A DNA stretch of 53,932 bases from Bacteroidota bacterium. Lineage in GTDB: Bacteria; Bacteroidota; Bacteroidia; Bacteroidales; Prolixibacteraceae. Below, piece after piece: positions 1 through 8,425 of the stretch (its first letter is position 1; every line of letters starts with the position of its first letter). The stretch covers positions 1 to 53,932 of the forward strand of contig JAJRSD010000069.1 of assembly GCA_024278975.1 (NCBI GenBank). The letters are read 5' to 3'. The notes below the pieces were generated by a model. That model was not told where the DNA came from. It worked only from the letters and a program-made list of their open reading frames with translations, and searched no databases. A program made the translations under genes and the position numbers.

Positions 1-294
1 CAACTGAGTTAATGTCCCAAAATGTCAAATATAAATAATTGTAAAAAAACCAGCGACTTCCACCCTGTCATCCGTCGGCTGACGGACTAAACCAACTGAG
101 TTAATGTCCCAAAATGTCAAATATAAATAATTGTAAAAAAAACCAGCGACTTCAACCCTGTCATCCGTCGGCTGACGGACTAAACCAACTGAGTTAATGT
201 CCCAAAATGTCAAATATAAATAATTGTAAAAAAAACCAGCGACTTCCACCCTGTCATCCGTCGGTTGACGGACTAAACCAACTGAGTTAATGTC
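1..294. repeat. 93-bp tandem repeat, three copies plus a stub
   Basis: Copies lie at 1-92, 93-185 and 186-278, with 16 bases of a fourth at 279-294. They differ by one base in an A-run (7 versus 8 A) and by a few substitutions. Each unit carries an inverted repeat CCGTC/GACGG. Because 93 is a multiple of three, one minus-strand frame stays open through the array, but it has no start signal or recognisable domain and I do not treat it as a gene. The array may continue left of the window. Confidence 0.9.
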
Positions 295-310
295 TCTTTC
301 GGCAAAAATA

Positions 311-353
311 TAAAACAAGTTCATTAACAAAAAATATTAATGAACTTGTTTTA
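311..353. terminator. Strong hairpin terminator after the purine permease
   Basis: A perfect 17-bp stem (311-327 with 337-353) closes a 9-base loop just past the permease stop codon. On the minus strand it is followed by a T-rich run (TATTTTTG). It separates the permease operon from the tandem repeat array. Confidence 0.8.
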
Positions 354-367
354 ATAATTGTAGGTAT

Positions 368-1660
368 TTATATAAAAAATTTCAGAATAAACAGAATGGC
401 CAAAACAACCATCACAATTGAAACATCTTTGAATTTGCCTGTGAACACTTTTAATAGTACATACGAAAGCATTCCAAATACGATACCTTCAGCAATACTG
501 TAAGTAAGTGGCATTGCAATTATTGTGATAAATGCCGGAATTGAATCGGTATAATTATCGAAATCGATTTTTAAAATTGGCGACATCATAAAGAAACCGA
601 CTAAAATTAATGCAGGTGCTGTTGCCGCAGCAGGTACCATAGTAAATACCGGGGCAAAGAAAAGTGCAACTAAAAATAGCATGGCAACTGTTAACGAAGT
701 TAGCCCTGTTCTTCCTCCCTCGGCAACACCCGATGCACTTTCTACATAAGTTGTAACAGTACTTGTTCCGAAAATTGCTCCAAAAAATGTTCCTATTGAA
801 TCGGCAAAAAGTGCTAGTTTAACCCTAGGTACATTCCCATTTTTGTCGAGCATTCCTGCTTTTGACGATACTCCAACCAATGTTCCAACTGTATCGAACA
901 TATCAACAAAAAGAAATGTAAACAGAACAATTAGCATATCGAAAGTAAAAATGTTTGAGAATTCAAACTTCCAGAAAATTGGTTCTAATGAAGGAGGGGT
1001 ATCCACTAAAGTACCCTCGGGAATATGTGTAACTCCAAAAGGAAGTCCCGCAATTGTGGCTGCAAAAATTCCTATTAGAAGTGCACCTCTTACTTTTAAC
1101 GATAGAAGTACTCCTGTTAAAATAACTCCTCCCAAAGCAATTAATACAGCGGGAGAACCCATGTCTCCCAAACCGACTAAAACGGCATCGTTGTTTGTTA
1201 TTATACCTGCATTTTGCAATCCAATAAATGCGATAAAAAGTCCGATACCTGCAGAGACGGCATGTTTTAATGGTAATGGAATTGCATTTACAATCAGCTC
1301 GCGGATATTAAATGCTGTTAAAGCTATGAATATTATACCCTCGAGAAATACGGCTGTAATGGCAAATTGCCAGGTGTGCCCCATTCCTAGAACTACGGTA
1401 AAAGCAAAAAAAGCATTAAGCCCCATGCCTGGAGCAAGTGCAAAAGGTAGTTTGGCAACCAGCGCCATTACCATTGTTGCAACGAATGCAGATAAAGCTG
1501 TTGCTGTGAACAGTGCATTTTTATCCATGCCGGTGGCACTCAGTATATCAGGGTTTACTGCTAAAATATAAGCCATCGTCATAAACGTGGTAATACCTGC
1601 AAGTATCTCAGTTTTAACGGTGGTTTTGTTCTCTTTTAATTTGAAATATTTTTCTAACAT
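368..1660 (-). CDS. NCS2-family guanine/hypoxanthine permease (AzgA/PbuG type)
   Basis: A 430-residue polytopic inner-membrane protein of the nucleobase:cation symporter-2 family, AzgA/PbuG branch, expected to import guanine, hypoxanthine or adenine. The family signatures are visible: an N-terminal segment with AGITTFMTMAYI, the central FVDMFDTVGTLVG, and GTSTVTTYVESASGVAEGG, which line the substrate pathway in this branch. Length fits the family. It is the second gene of a two-gene operon: the upstream Tsx-like gene ends 17 bp before this start. A 17-bp terminator hairpin follows. The exact purine cannot be told from the sequence. Confidence 0.9.
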   Translation of the reverse strand: MLEKYFKLKENKTTVKTEILAGITTFMTMAYILAVNPDILSATGMDKNALFTATALSAFVATMVMALVAKLPFALAPGMGLNAFFAFTVVLGMGHTWQFAITAVFLEGIIFIALTAFNIRELIVNAIPLPLKHAVSAGIGLFIAFIGLQNAGIITNNDAVLVGLGDMGSPAVLIALGGVILTGVLLSLKVRGALLIGIFAATIAGLPFGVTHIPEGTLVDTPPSLEPIFWKFEFSNIFTFDMLIVLFTFLFVDMFDTVGTLVGVSSKAGMLDKNGNVPRVKLALFADSIGTFFGAIFGTSTVTTYVESASGVAEGGRTGLTSLTVAMLFLVALFFAPVFTMVPAAATAPALILVGFFMMSPILKIDFDNYTDSIPAFITIIAMPLTYSIAEGIVFGMLSYVLLKVFTGKFKDVSIVMVVLAILFILKFFI

Positions 1661-1676
1661 AATTATTATTTAAAGA

Positions 1677-2375
1677 TTAAAATATCCATTTTACAGCAAC
1701 GGTTGGTCTTACTTTAAAACCTTCGACACCTCCAAAGTTATTTGCGATTTCAACTTCGCTTCCAAAAGAGAAATGCTCGGTGGCATTAAACCAAAGCTGA
1801 GGTTGTGTAAGAAAAACATAATTTGCATCTGCTGTACCATCAAAATTAAAATCAGAATCTTCTTTCCAGAAGTCAGCAAATCCGGTGAAAGAGAATTTGC
1901 CATCTACAAAATTATAGTACCAAACACCTGTTAGCTGAAACGAACTTTGTTTATTCATTATATATTTGTAGAGAACCTGAAGAGTAAATCCTTTTGAGAA
2001 ATCTTCGGCATTCCACGAATAATCCAGTCCGGTCAACCATGCATTATTTATTGCATATCCACCAATACCATCTCCTGTGGGAAAGAGTCCGAGTCCTCCA
2101 TTATATTCGCCATGGAAACCAAAAGGTGAAGTCTTTCCTAATTTCATGCTTCTTGCAATTTCAAAATATGCACTGTTCATCGATTCTAAACCTGGCAGTC
2201 CATAAAAAAAATCGATAAAGAAAAATGTACTTCCCATATTATCGGGTTTAAACATTTCTACGGTTGTAAGCACACAGTTCCTGTCATCGGAAAAAACATA
2301 GTGAGTTTGAATGTTTTGTGCGTTTGTTGATACGACGTAAACAAATAGTGTAAGTAAAAGTAATACTTTTTTCAT
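1677..2375 (-). CDS. DUF5020 family outer-membrane protein, Tsx-like
   Basis: 232 residues with a clear signal peptide (MKKVLLLLTLFVYVVSTNAQ) and a mature part of alternating aromatic and polar strands ending in W-I-F, as expected of an outer-membrane beta-barrel. It resembles the DUF5020 family, which is related to Tsx nucleoside channels (family knowledge). Markers are QTHYVFSDDRN and TVEMFKPDNMGSTFFFIDF. It is transcribed together with the purine permease 17 bp downstream, which supports a role in outer-membrane passage of nucleosides or nucleobases. The role is inferred from this pairing and the Tsx resemblance. Confidence 0.75.
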   Translation of the reverse strand: MKKVLLLLTLFVYVVSTNAQNIQTHYVFSDDRNCVLTTVEMFKPDNMGSTFFFIDFFYGLPGLESMNSAYFEIARSMKLGKTSPFGFHGEYNGGLGLFPTGDGIGGYAINNAWLTGLDYSWNAEDFSKGFTLQVLYKYIMNKQSSFQLTGVWYYNFVDGKFSFTGFADFWKEDSDFNFDGTADANYVFLTQPQLWFNATEHFSFGSEVEIANNFGGVEGFKVRPTVAVKWIF

Positions 2376-2754
2376 GTTTTTAATTTATAAGGTTTAAGAT
2401 GCCAAAAGTATGGATTATACATACCTTTTATTAAGAGATTAATTATTAATATTCACAAAATTGAATGAAATTATTAACAATATGTTGAGTCAACTCTGAA
2501 AAGTCATCAGATGAATGATTTAGAAAAAAGCATTGGAACCCCGAGCATAGTAATCAGTTGATTACAGATTTATCAGATGACTATATTTCTATTCTTTTAC
2601 TTTTCGGAGAGGACTCTTATGTTTAAAGAAAAACTATTGACTGGAGTGTAATGGGGAGTGTTTTATTCGTGAAATACTCGCGTAAAGTGCTTATCTTTAG
2701 TTAGTTGTTTGCGGTAAGAGCTGTGTGTAATATTCAAAAATATATGGAAATTGT
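2376..2754. other. Intergenic gap, no gene seen
   Basis: 379 bp between the DUF5020 start and the porX stop. On the minus strand TACTTTTG (2410 to 2403) fits the Bacteroidota -7 box and could drive the purine operon, and a GTATG/CATAC inverted repeat sits just upstream of it. I see no convincing -33 element. The rest (about 2450-2754) holds only short interrupted frames. Confidence 0.5.
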
Positions 2755-4314
2755 TTACCTGTTTTTTGATGAAAGTGTAATAACTGGAATAATCAGCTCT
2801 TCCATAGAAATTCCGCCATGCTGGAAAGTGTTTTTATAATAATTTGCGTAATAATTATAGTTATTCGGATATGCAAAAAAATCGGTATTGCTGGCAAAAA
2901 TGTAGCTGGTACTAACATTCCGGGAGGGGAGGAATATTTTACGAGGGTCGCGTACTTCAAAAACATTCTTCGATTTGAAATTTAGATTTTTACCCAATTT
3001 ATATCGCAGGTTAGTATTTGTTTCGCGGTCGCCAATAACTTTAACAGGGTTGCTAACTCTTATGGAACCATGGTCGGTGGTTACTATAATTTTGATGTCG
3101 TTTTCTGCCAGACTTCTCAGTAATTCAAACAACGATGAATTCTGAAACCAACTTAAAGTAATTGAACGGTACGCTTTTTCGTTGTTTGCAAGTTCGCGAA
3201 TCATGTCCATTTCGGTACGGGCATGAGAAATCATATCAACAAAATTAACTACCATAACCGAGAGGTCGTTTGCCATGATATTATTAAGATTATCGGTAAC
3301 CCAACGCTCCTTTTTTACCCCGCCAACTTTCTCGAAGTAGAGACTCTCTTTTCTTCCAAACCTCGAAAGCTGTTTTATTATAAGTTCCTCTTCGTGCTTA
3401 TTTTTGCCTCCGTCATTATCATCGTCATCCCAAAGCTGCGGGTATAATTTTTCAATTTCAGAAGGCATTAATCCGGAGAACATTGCATTACGGGCATACA
3501 TTGTTGCCGCCGGTAAAATTCCACAATAAAGCTCTTCCGAATCGGTGCGAAAATAGTCGTTAAAAACCGGGCTGAGCATTCGCCACTGGTCGAACCGGAG
3601 ATTATCAATTACAAGTACCATAGTTTTTTTACCGGCATCGAGATGAGGGAAAACCCGGTGTTTAAAAATATCGGGCGAAAGCATCGGGCGCTCATCCAAA
3701 TCCTGGGTAAACCAGTCGATATAATGGTCTTTTACAAATTTGAAAAATGCCTTGTTGGCATCGTCTTTTTGCATTGCCAAAATTTCATCCATTGTCGAGT
3801 CATCCGACTCACTCAATTCAATTTCCCAATGCACAAGTTTTTTGTAAATATCTTTCCATTCGTCAAAATTAAGCCGGTCGTTAATTTGCATCCCAATTTT
3901 TCCAAACTGCATCTGATATCCCGAAGTAGTTTTCTGTGTAACAAGTCGTTTTTGGTCGATATTCTTTTTTAGCGAAAGTAAAATCTGTTTTGGATTGACG
4001 GGCTTAATCAGATAGTCGGCAATTTTAGAACCCACTGCTTCGTCCATAATATTTTCCTCTTCGCTCTTGGTAATCATTACTACCGGAATATTTGGCGAAA
4101 TGGCTTTGATTTCAGTAAGTGTTTCCAAACCTGTTAATCCGGGCATATTTTCGTCGAGAAAGATAATATCGTAAAATTCGGTTTTAACTTTTTCAATGGC
4201 ATCAGAACCATTGTTGGCAGTGTCAACTTCGTAACCTTTTTCCTCTAAAAAGATAATATGTGCGCGTAATAAATCTATTTCGTCGTCTGTCCAAAGAATT
4301 CGTGGTTTGTTCAT
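2755..4314 (-). CDS. porX: PorX: response regulator with PglZ phosphatase domain
   Basis: 519 residues. Residues 4-120 are a receiver domain with the acidic pair D10-D11, phospho-acceptor D54 and K104. Residues 230-515 are a PglZ/alkaline-phosphatase-superfamily domain with probable zinc and catalytic residues D237, T271, D360, H364, D414-H415 and H499. T271 matches the catalytic threonine known for PorX. PorX, with sensor PorY and sigma factor SigP, controls T9SS genes. It lies downstream of the sprE/porW-type gene on the same strand, but a terminator-like hairpin lies between them, so it may also have its own promoter. No porY is in the window. Confidence 0.93.
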   Translation of the reverse strand: MNKPRILWTDDEIDLLRAHIIFLEEKGYEVDTANNGSDAIEKVKTEFYDIIFLDENMPGLTGLETLTEIKAISPNIPVVMITKSEEENIMDEAVGSKIADYLIKPVNPKQILLSLKKNIDQKRLVTQKTTSGYQMQFGKIGMQINDRLNFDEWKDIYKKLVHWEIELSESDDSTMDEILAMQKDDANKAFFKFVKDHYIDWFTQDLDERPMLSPDIFKHRVFPHLDAGKKTMVLVIDNLRFDQWRMLSPVFNDYFRTDSEELYCGILPAATMYARNAMFSGLMPSEIEKLYPQLWDDDDNDGGKNKHEEELIIKQLSRFGRKESLYFEKVGGVKKERWVTDNLNNIMANDLSVMVVNFVDMISHARTEMDMIRELANNEKAYRSITLSWFQNSSLFELLRSLAENDIKIIVTTDHGSIRVSNPVKVIGDRETNTNLRYKLGKNLNFKSKNVFEVRDPRKIFLPSRNVSTSYIFASNTDFFAYPNNYNYYANYYKNTFQHGGISMEELIIPVITLSSKNR

Positions 4315-4340
4315 GTAATAATATTTTATCTAATAAATAA

Positions 4341-4364
4341 AAAACCCAAAAAATGCCGGGTTAG
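4341..4364 (-). terminator. Terminator-like hairpin between sprE/porW and porX
   Basis: On the minus strand AACCC pairs with GGGTT across a 10-base loop, followed at once by TTTTATTT. It sits 27 bp upstream of the porX start, so it could end sprE transcripts or attenuate readthrough into porX. Confidence 0.6.
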
Positions 4365-4393
4365 TATATGGTTAACAAACTTTAACTACAACG

Positions 4394-4464
4394 GTTCAGA
4401 GTTTCGAGTTCAGAGTTTCGGGTTTAAAATTTAAGAACTGAAAACTGCGACTGCGACTGAAAAC
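4394..4464. repeat. Short cryptic repeats at the 3' end of sprE/porW
   Basis: A 13-bp word GTTCAGAGTTTCG occurs twice (4394-4406 and 4408-4420), followed by AACTGAAAACTGCGACTGCG-type GCGACT repeats at 4436-4464 that touch the gene's stop codon. The GCGACT word recurs after dgt at 24305-24332. Confidence 0.7.
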
Positions 4465-4467
4465 TTC

Positions 4468-7400
4468 TTACTGCCCCAGATAAACTCGTTTATAGAAATC
4501 CATATATTCTATAATATTTTTTTCTTGCAAGAAAATATCATAGTTTATTTTCGAGATTAGGAAATTCCTGTAATTGGCTTTTCGTAGCGGTGCGTATAGT
4601 GTGCGTGTGTTTACAACTTTGCTGAAATATGGTCTTGCTGTTTCGGTGTCGGGCAATCCTGAAATAAGTACAATTTGTCGTAAATCGTCGAGTGGTTGCA
4701 CTTTAACTTTAAGGTTGAGATTTTCGTAGTTGGCAAGATTAAACTTCTCAATTCCGCTAATAAATGCAGGCTGGTCGATATCTAAGCGCGGAATTACAAA
4801 TACAAAAAACTGTTCTCCATCAATATTGTCGTTGTACGGACTTTGTTTTATTTCCGCTTTTTCGGAGCTATTATTTACTACATCGTTTTGAATAGACTCC
4901 CCGTTTTTTGTTGTGCCGGAAGTTGTTTTCGCCGGGGTTTTCGCTGGTGTCTGTTTTCGTTGAATATAGTATGTACGGAAGAAATCCAAATAGTCGTCAA
5001 CCTTATTTTGCTCCATTATTTTTTGTAGGTTTTCGTCGGTAACAAGAAAATTTCGGTAAGTTGTTTGCCCGAGCGAGGCAAATAAACTCCGGGTAGTTAC
5101 CACTTTTCTGAAATACGACATCGACTCGTTTAATGTTGGAATCCCTTTAATAACCAGCAATCTGTAATTATCGGTCTCTTTTAGCTGAAGTGCCAAACCC
5201 CAAAGTCTGAAATTATTCTGGTTGAATTTCGAGAAATCATTCAGAATTTGCCGTGTTGACAATTTTTTGTCCTTAATGGCAATCACAAAACTTTGTGTTG
5301 TGTCGATATTAATATTGAACATTTTTTCGGCACCGGTTTTTACAACCACAAATTTGCCTCGTTCCTGTAAAATATCATCCTCTTCTTTTGCACGTGCCAT
5401 CAACTCTTCAGGCGAAATGTCTGTCTCGTCGTCGGTAAAGTTTGAGCGGATAAACCGGCTATAATTTTTTACAAAGAATTTAAGATAATCGGCAGTCGAT
5501 TTTTCAGCCATTACCGTTCTGTAATTTGTCGATGAGATCACAAAATTCATGTAATCAACATCTTTCAGGGTTTTAAAAACTCTTGCCTTGCGAATAATTG
5601 CACCATGATAAATAAGCGAACTCTCTTTGTTTTCCATTGCACGAACAACTACAAAAGCCAGCTTATCATCTAAAAAGGCAGTTTCAATATCGTAATCTAC
5701 TTTTGTGTAATGGTCGATATTATAATTTGCAATATCGAATTTTAAGCGGTTCAAATCAATTTTCTCTTCACGCGGATATGCAATTATAAAATAGTGCAAC
5801 AAATCTTCTTCATAAGTATATCTACCACCAAATTCATCATTCTCGTTATTGTTTCCGGGCAATAATTCTTCATTCTGAATCTCTTCGCTTATGTATCCCA
5901 TTTCAACCAATTTCTGATAATCGGCGAGTGTGCTGTCCTGTATCAATGTCAGAATTTCTTTTGCCAGCGGGGTTGGTTCTTTATCCGGATAATCCTGAAC
6001 ATATCCTTTTAAAAGTGCTTCAAAATTATGAACATCAGTTTGCGTACCTTTTGCAACCATCTCCATAAAATCGATTTTCGGAATAAGTAAACTGTCTTCA
6101 ACCATCTGTTTCATTTGCCTTGAAAGCGAAATAACATTACGGTATCTTCCGGTTTTATAACTCCTGAAAGTTTCCTGATATAAACGATTTAAACTATCGG
6201 TACGCGCTTCCATTTCAATAAAGAAATTCGGATTAATTAGGTATTGCGCAAATTTACTTTCGGGGAATTGGTTGATTAAAAGATTTTTGTAATAGTTCGA
6301 ATTCTCCTGATTTCCCACCAGATCCCATAAATCATATAAATCGAAATATGCTGAAAGGAGATAAATGTTAGTTGGGTATCTTTCGTTTAAATCTTCGAAC
6401 GACTCGATTGAACGCGGGTAGTTGTTATACTCCGATTTGAATATTTTACCGGCATTGTAAAGTGCGTCCCTTATTTTTTCGTGAGAAATTTCCATTAACG
6501 AATCAGTTAACGGAAGATCTTGTGTATAAAACTCTTTTTTGAGGGGGTCTTCTTCGCGAATTTCTATCAAACTCGAATCCATAGCTTCTGCCATTTCATC
6601 CATGTCGATCATCGAAATGGAGTTTTTGTTAGATCTGCGCCAATCATCTTCCAGGGTTCGTTTTCCCCAAAGTTGTTGAAAAGTTACCCTGCCATAAGTA
6701 ACTACTTGCGGGCTGTAAAAATACCAACCTGCACCTGTCTGCCTTGATCCCATTCCCATCCGGCCACGGTTTCCACGGTTGTAACCTTGTCCCTGAGCTC
6801 CTTGCAAAGCTAGGTTGTCCATGTTGCGTTGCATCTCTTGTTCCTCTTTCATTAAGCGGGAAATTAATGCTTCACGCTCAATCTCAGGCATATTTGCAAT
6901 TCTTTGGAGACTGTCCTGAAGTTCAACAGTATAAAGATTTTCGACCAAATTTGTAAGACTTTTGTAATTAGCAGCGAGATGTTGATAATCGGGATAGGTT
7001 TCGTCGATAATAATCATTGCGCTATCGTAATACGCTTGTGCATCGCGATATGCTAAATTATCAAAATAAATATCGGCGAGAGTTATTGCCGAAAGTGCCC
7101 GTTGAAACTGGTTCTGATAACTATTTAAAACCGATAACCGATAATTTTCTATCGCAACATCGGTATTTCCCTCTTTATAATAAATGTTTCCGAGAGCATA
7201 ATAAATCTGATCCTGAAAGTCTATGTTTTTTTTGTCGCGAAGCATTTTATGCAACTCTTTTTTTATTTTTTCTGAATCGCCTTCAGCAAAAAACAGACTG
7301 GCAGCATTAATTTTTGCATTGAATGCCATTTTGTAACCAGGATTCATTTTTGTTACTGCCGCGAATGCACTTCTAGATTCCTCATCTTTACCAACCTCTT

Positions 7401-8160
7401 TGTACAGTTGTGCTACAATATACTGAAGTCTTGCCTTTTTCTTTTTAGGATGAATTTTTTTAATTGCGATGTCGAGAAACTTAATGGCTTCGTCGTATTC
7501 TTCCTGCATCATAAAATAATCGGCAGTTGCAATTGCTAAATCCTTCTCGAGTTTTCTTGGGAAATCTTCTTCGTTTTGTACTGCCTGAATAACTTCTGAT
7601 GCTTCAATAAATCTCTCTAATCGAGTATAACTTTTAATCAGCCATATTTGTGCTTCGTTGCGAGAATCTTCATCGGGGTATTTTCTGGTTACATACGCGA
7701 AATTATCTATTGCAGCCACAAAATTATGTTGATAGAAATATGCTTTCCCCATCAATAAGTAACTGTCATCAATCCAATTGTTAAACTCCTCTTTACTTGC
7801 AAACTGCTGATATTTACGGGTACGTTTCTTTTTCCGTTTGGGCTTTTTTGTTATAGAATGAATTTCGATAAGTTTCGAGCATTTTATAACGGCATTGTCC
7901 ATGTCGGACTTTACCATTTGTGCAGCCGATGGGTCGCTCGATTTATAAATGGGAAGAGTACGTGTGTAGTCATTTTGAATACTCTCTTCAATATTTAGCA
8001 CACCGTTTTTTACACTCTCGCTGGCATTAAAATAGATATTGTAATGCGAAGTTACATTATGAAATGCACGCGATGCACGGGTGTTCTTTTCAGTAGTACA
8101 TCCGGAGAATAACGACACTAAAAAAAGGATGGCAATTGTATATAAAAATATTCTCTTCAA
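4468..8160 (-). CDS. porW: SprE/PorW-type T9SS lipoprotein with TPRs and a triplicated C-terminal domain
   Basis: 1230 residues. The N-terminus is a lipoprotein signal (lipobox LFSGC, C21). Residues about 120-400 are tetratricopeptide repeats. The middle has a Gly/Arg/Gln-rich linker near 455-475 and a second helical region at 555-750. The C-terminus holds three related units of about 110 residues (787-903, 955-1065, 1117-1227), each starting with a strand like FVIAI and ending with YRNFLV...YLDFF. SprE/PorW is an envelope lipoprotein needed for T9SS and gliding. Flavobacterium SprE is about 870 residues from memory, so this one is long. A -7 box TATTTTTG lies at 8257-8250. Confidence 0.88.
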   Translation of the reverse strand: MKRIFLYTIAILFLVSLFSGCTTEKNTRASRAFHNVTSHYNIYFNASESVKNGVLNIEESIQNDYTRTLPIYKSSDPSAAQMVKSDMDNAVIKCSKLIEIHSITKKPKRKKKRTRKYQQFASKEEFNNWIDDSYLLMGKAYFYQHNFVAAIDNFAYVTRKYPDEDSRNEAQIWLIKSYTRLERFIEASEVIQAVQNEEDFPRKLEKDLAIATADYFMMQEEYDEAIKFLDIAIKKIHPKKKKARLQYIVAQLYKEVGKDEESRSAFAAVTKMNPGYKMAFNAKINAASLFFAEGDSEKIKKELHKMLRDKKNIDFQDQIYYALGNIYYKEGNTDVAIENYRLSVLNSYQNQFQRALSAITLADIYFDNLAYRDAQAYYDSAMIIIDETYPDYQHLAANYKSLTNLVENLYTVELQDSLQRIANMPEIEREALISRLMKEEQEMQRNMDNLALQGAQGQGYNRGNRGRMGMGSRQTGAGWYFYSPQVVTYGRVTFQQLWGKRTLEDDWRRSNKNSISMIDMDEMAEAMDSSLIEIREEDPLKKEFYTQDLPLTDSLMEISHEKIRDALYNAGKIFKSEYNNYPRSIESFEDLNERYPTNIYLLSAYFDLYDLWDLVGNQENSNYYKNLLINQFPESKFAQYLINPNFFIEMEARTDSLNRLYQETFRSYKTGRYRNVISLSRQMKQMVEDSLLIPKIDFMEMVAKGTQTDVHNFEALLKGYVQDYPDKEPTPLAKEILTLIQDSTLADYQKLVEMGYISEEIQNEELLPGNNNENDEFGGRYTYEEDLLHYFIIAYPREEKIDLNRLKFDIANYNIDHYTKVDYDIETAFLDDKLAFVVVRAMENKESSLIYHGAIIRKARVFKTLKDVDYMNFVISSTNYRTVMAEKSTADYLKFFVKNYSRFIRSNFTDDETDISPEELMARAKEEDDILQERGKFVVVKTGAEKMFNINIDTTQSFVIAIKDKKLSTRQILNDFSKFNQNNFRLWGLALQLKETDNYRLLVIKGIPTLNESMSYFRKVVTTRSLFASLGQTTYRNFLVTDENLQKIMEQNKVDDYLDFFRTYYIQRKQTPAKTPAKTTSGTTKNGESIQNDVVNNSSEKAEIKQSPYNDNIDGEQFFVFVIPRLDIDQPAFISGIEKFNLANYENLNLKVKVQPLDDLRQIVLISGLPDTETARPYFSKVVNTRTLYAPLRKANYRNFLISKINYDIFLQEKNIIEYMDFYKRVYLGQ

Positions 8161-8249
8161 ACAGTAGATTTTACAGGCTCTATGAATAAACTCAATATCA
8201 ACCAGATTATTGTCTGTTTTTTGTTGATTTTATTGTTTTCTAAAAGGTG

Positions 8250-8257
8250 CAAAAATA
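8250..8257 (-). promoter_or_regulatory. Putative -7 box upstream of sprE/porW
   Basis: TATTTTTG on the minus strand fits TAnnTTTG and lies about 90 bp upstream of the start codon. No good -33 TTTG is seen, so this is tentative. Confidence 0.45.
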
Positions 8258-8357
8258 TAAAAAAATGAATGGAGAGCGGGATTATTTTTTAAAAGGAGAT
8301 CTCTTTTTTTACGATATAAAGATATTTGTCAGAATCTCACCTAAAATTAGGAAAAAC

Positions 8358-8403
8358 AAAGAGGAGAAATCTCATTTCTAAATGAAAAATATTTCTCCTC
8401 TTT
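8358..8403 (-). terminator. Terminator after mrp
   Basis: A 13-bp perfect stem (8358-8370 with 8391-8403) with a smaller CATTT/AATG hairpin in the loop. On the minus strand it is followed by GTTTTTCC. It lies 22 bp past the mrp stop codon. Confidence 0.75.
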
Positions 8404-8425
8404 TGTTGAATCTTATGGTTATTTT

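Noticed and set aside
25-330. 101-codon minus-strand open frame with repeated 31-residue units
   Set aside because: It is the tandem repeat read in frame (93 = 3 x 31). No start signal, domain or composition suggests a protein, and it ends inside the terminator loop.
843-1571. 242-codon plus-strand frame opposite the permease
   Set aside because: It lies wholly inside the NCS2 gene on the other strand and has a composition typical of an antisense shadow.
2376-2450. Purine riboswitch ahead of the purine operon
   Set aside because: A TATAATCC-like word and a short inverted repeat are present, but the three-stem aptamer cannot be drawn.
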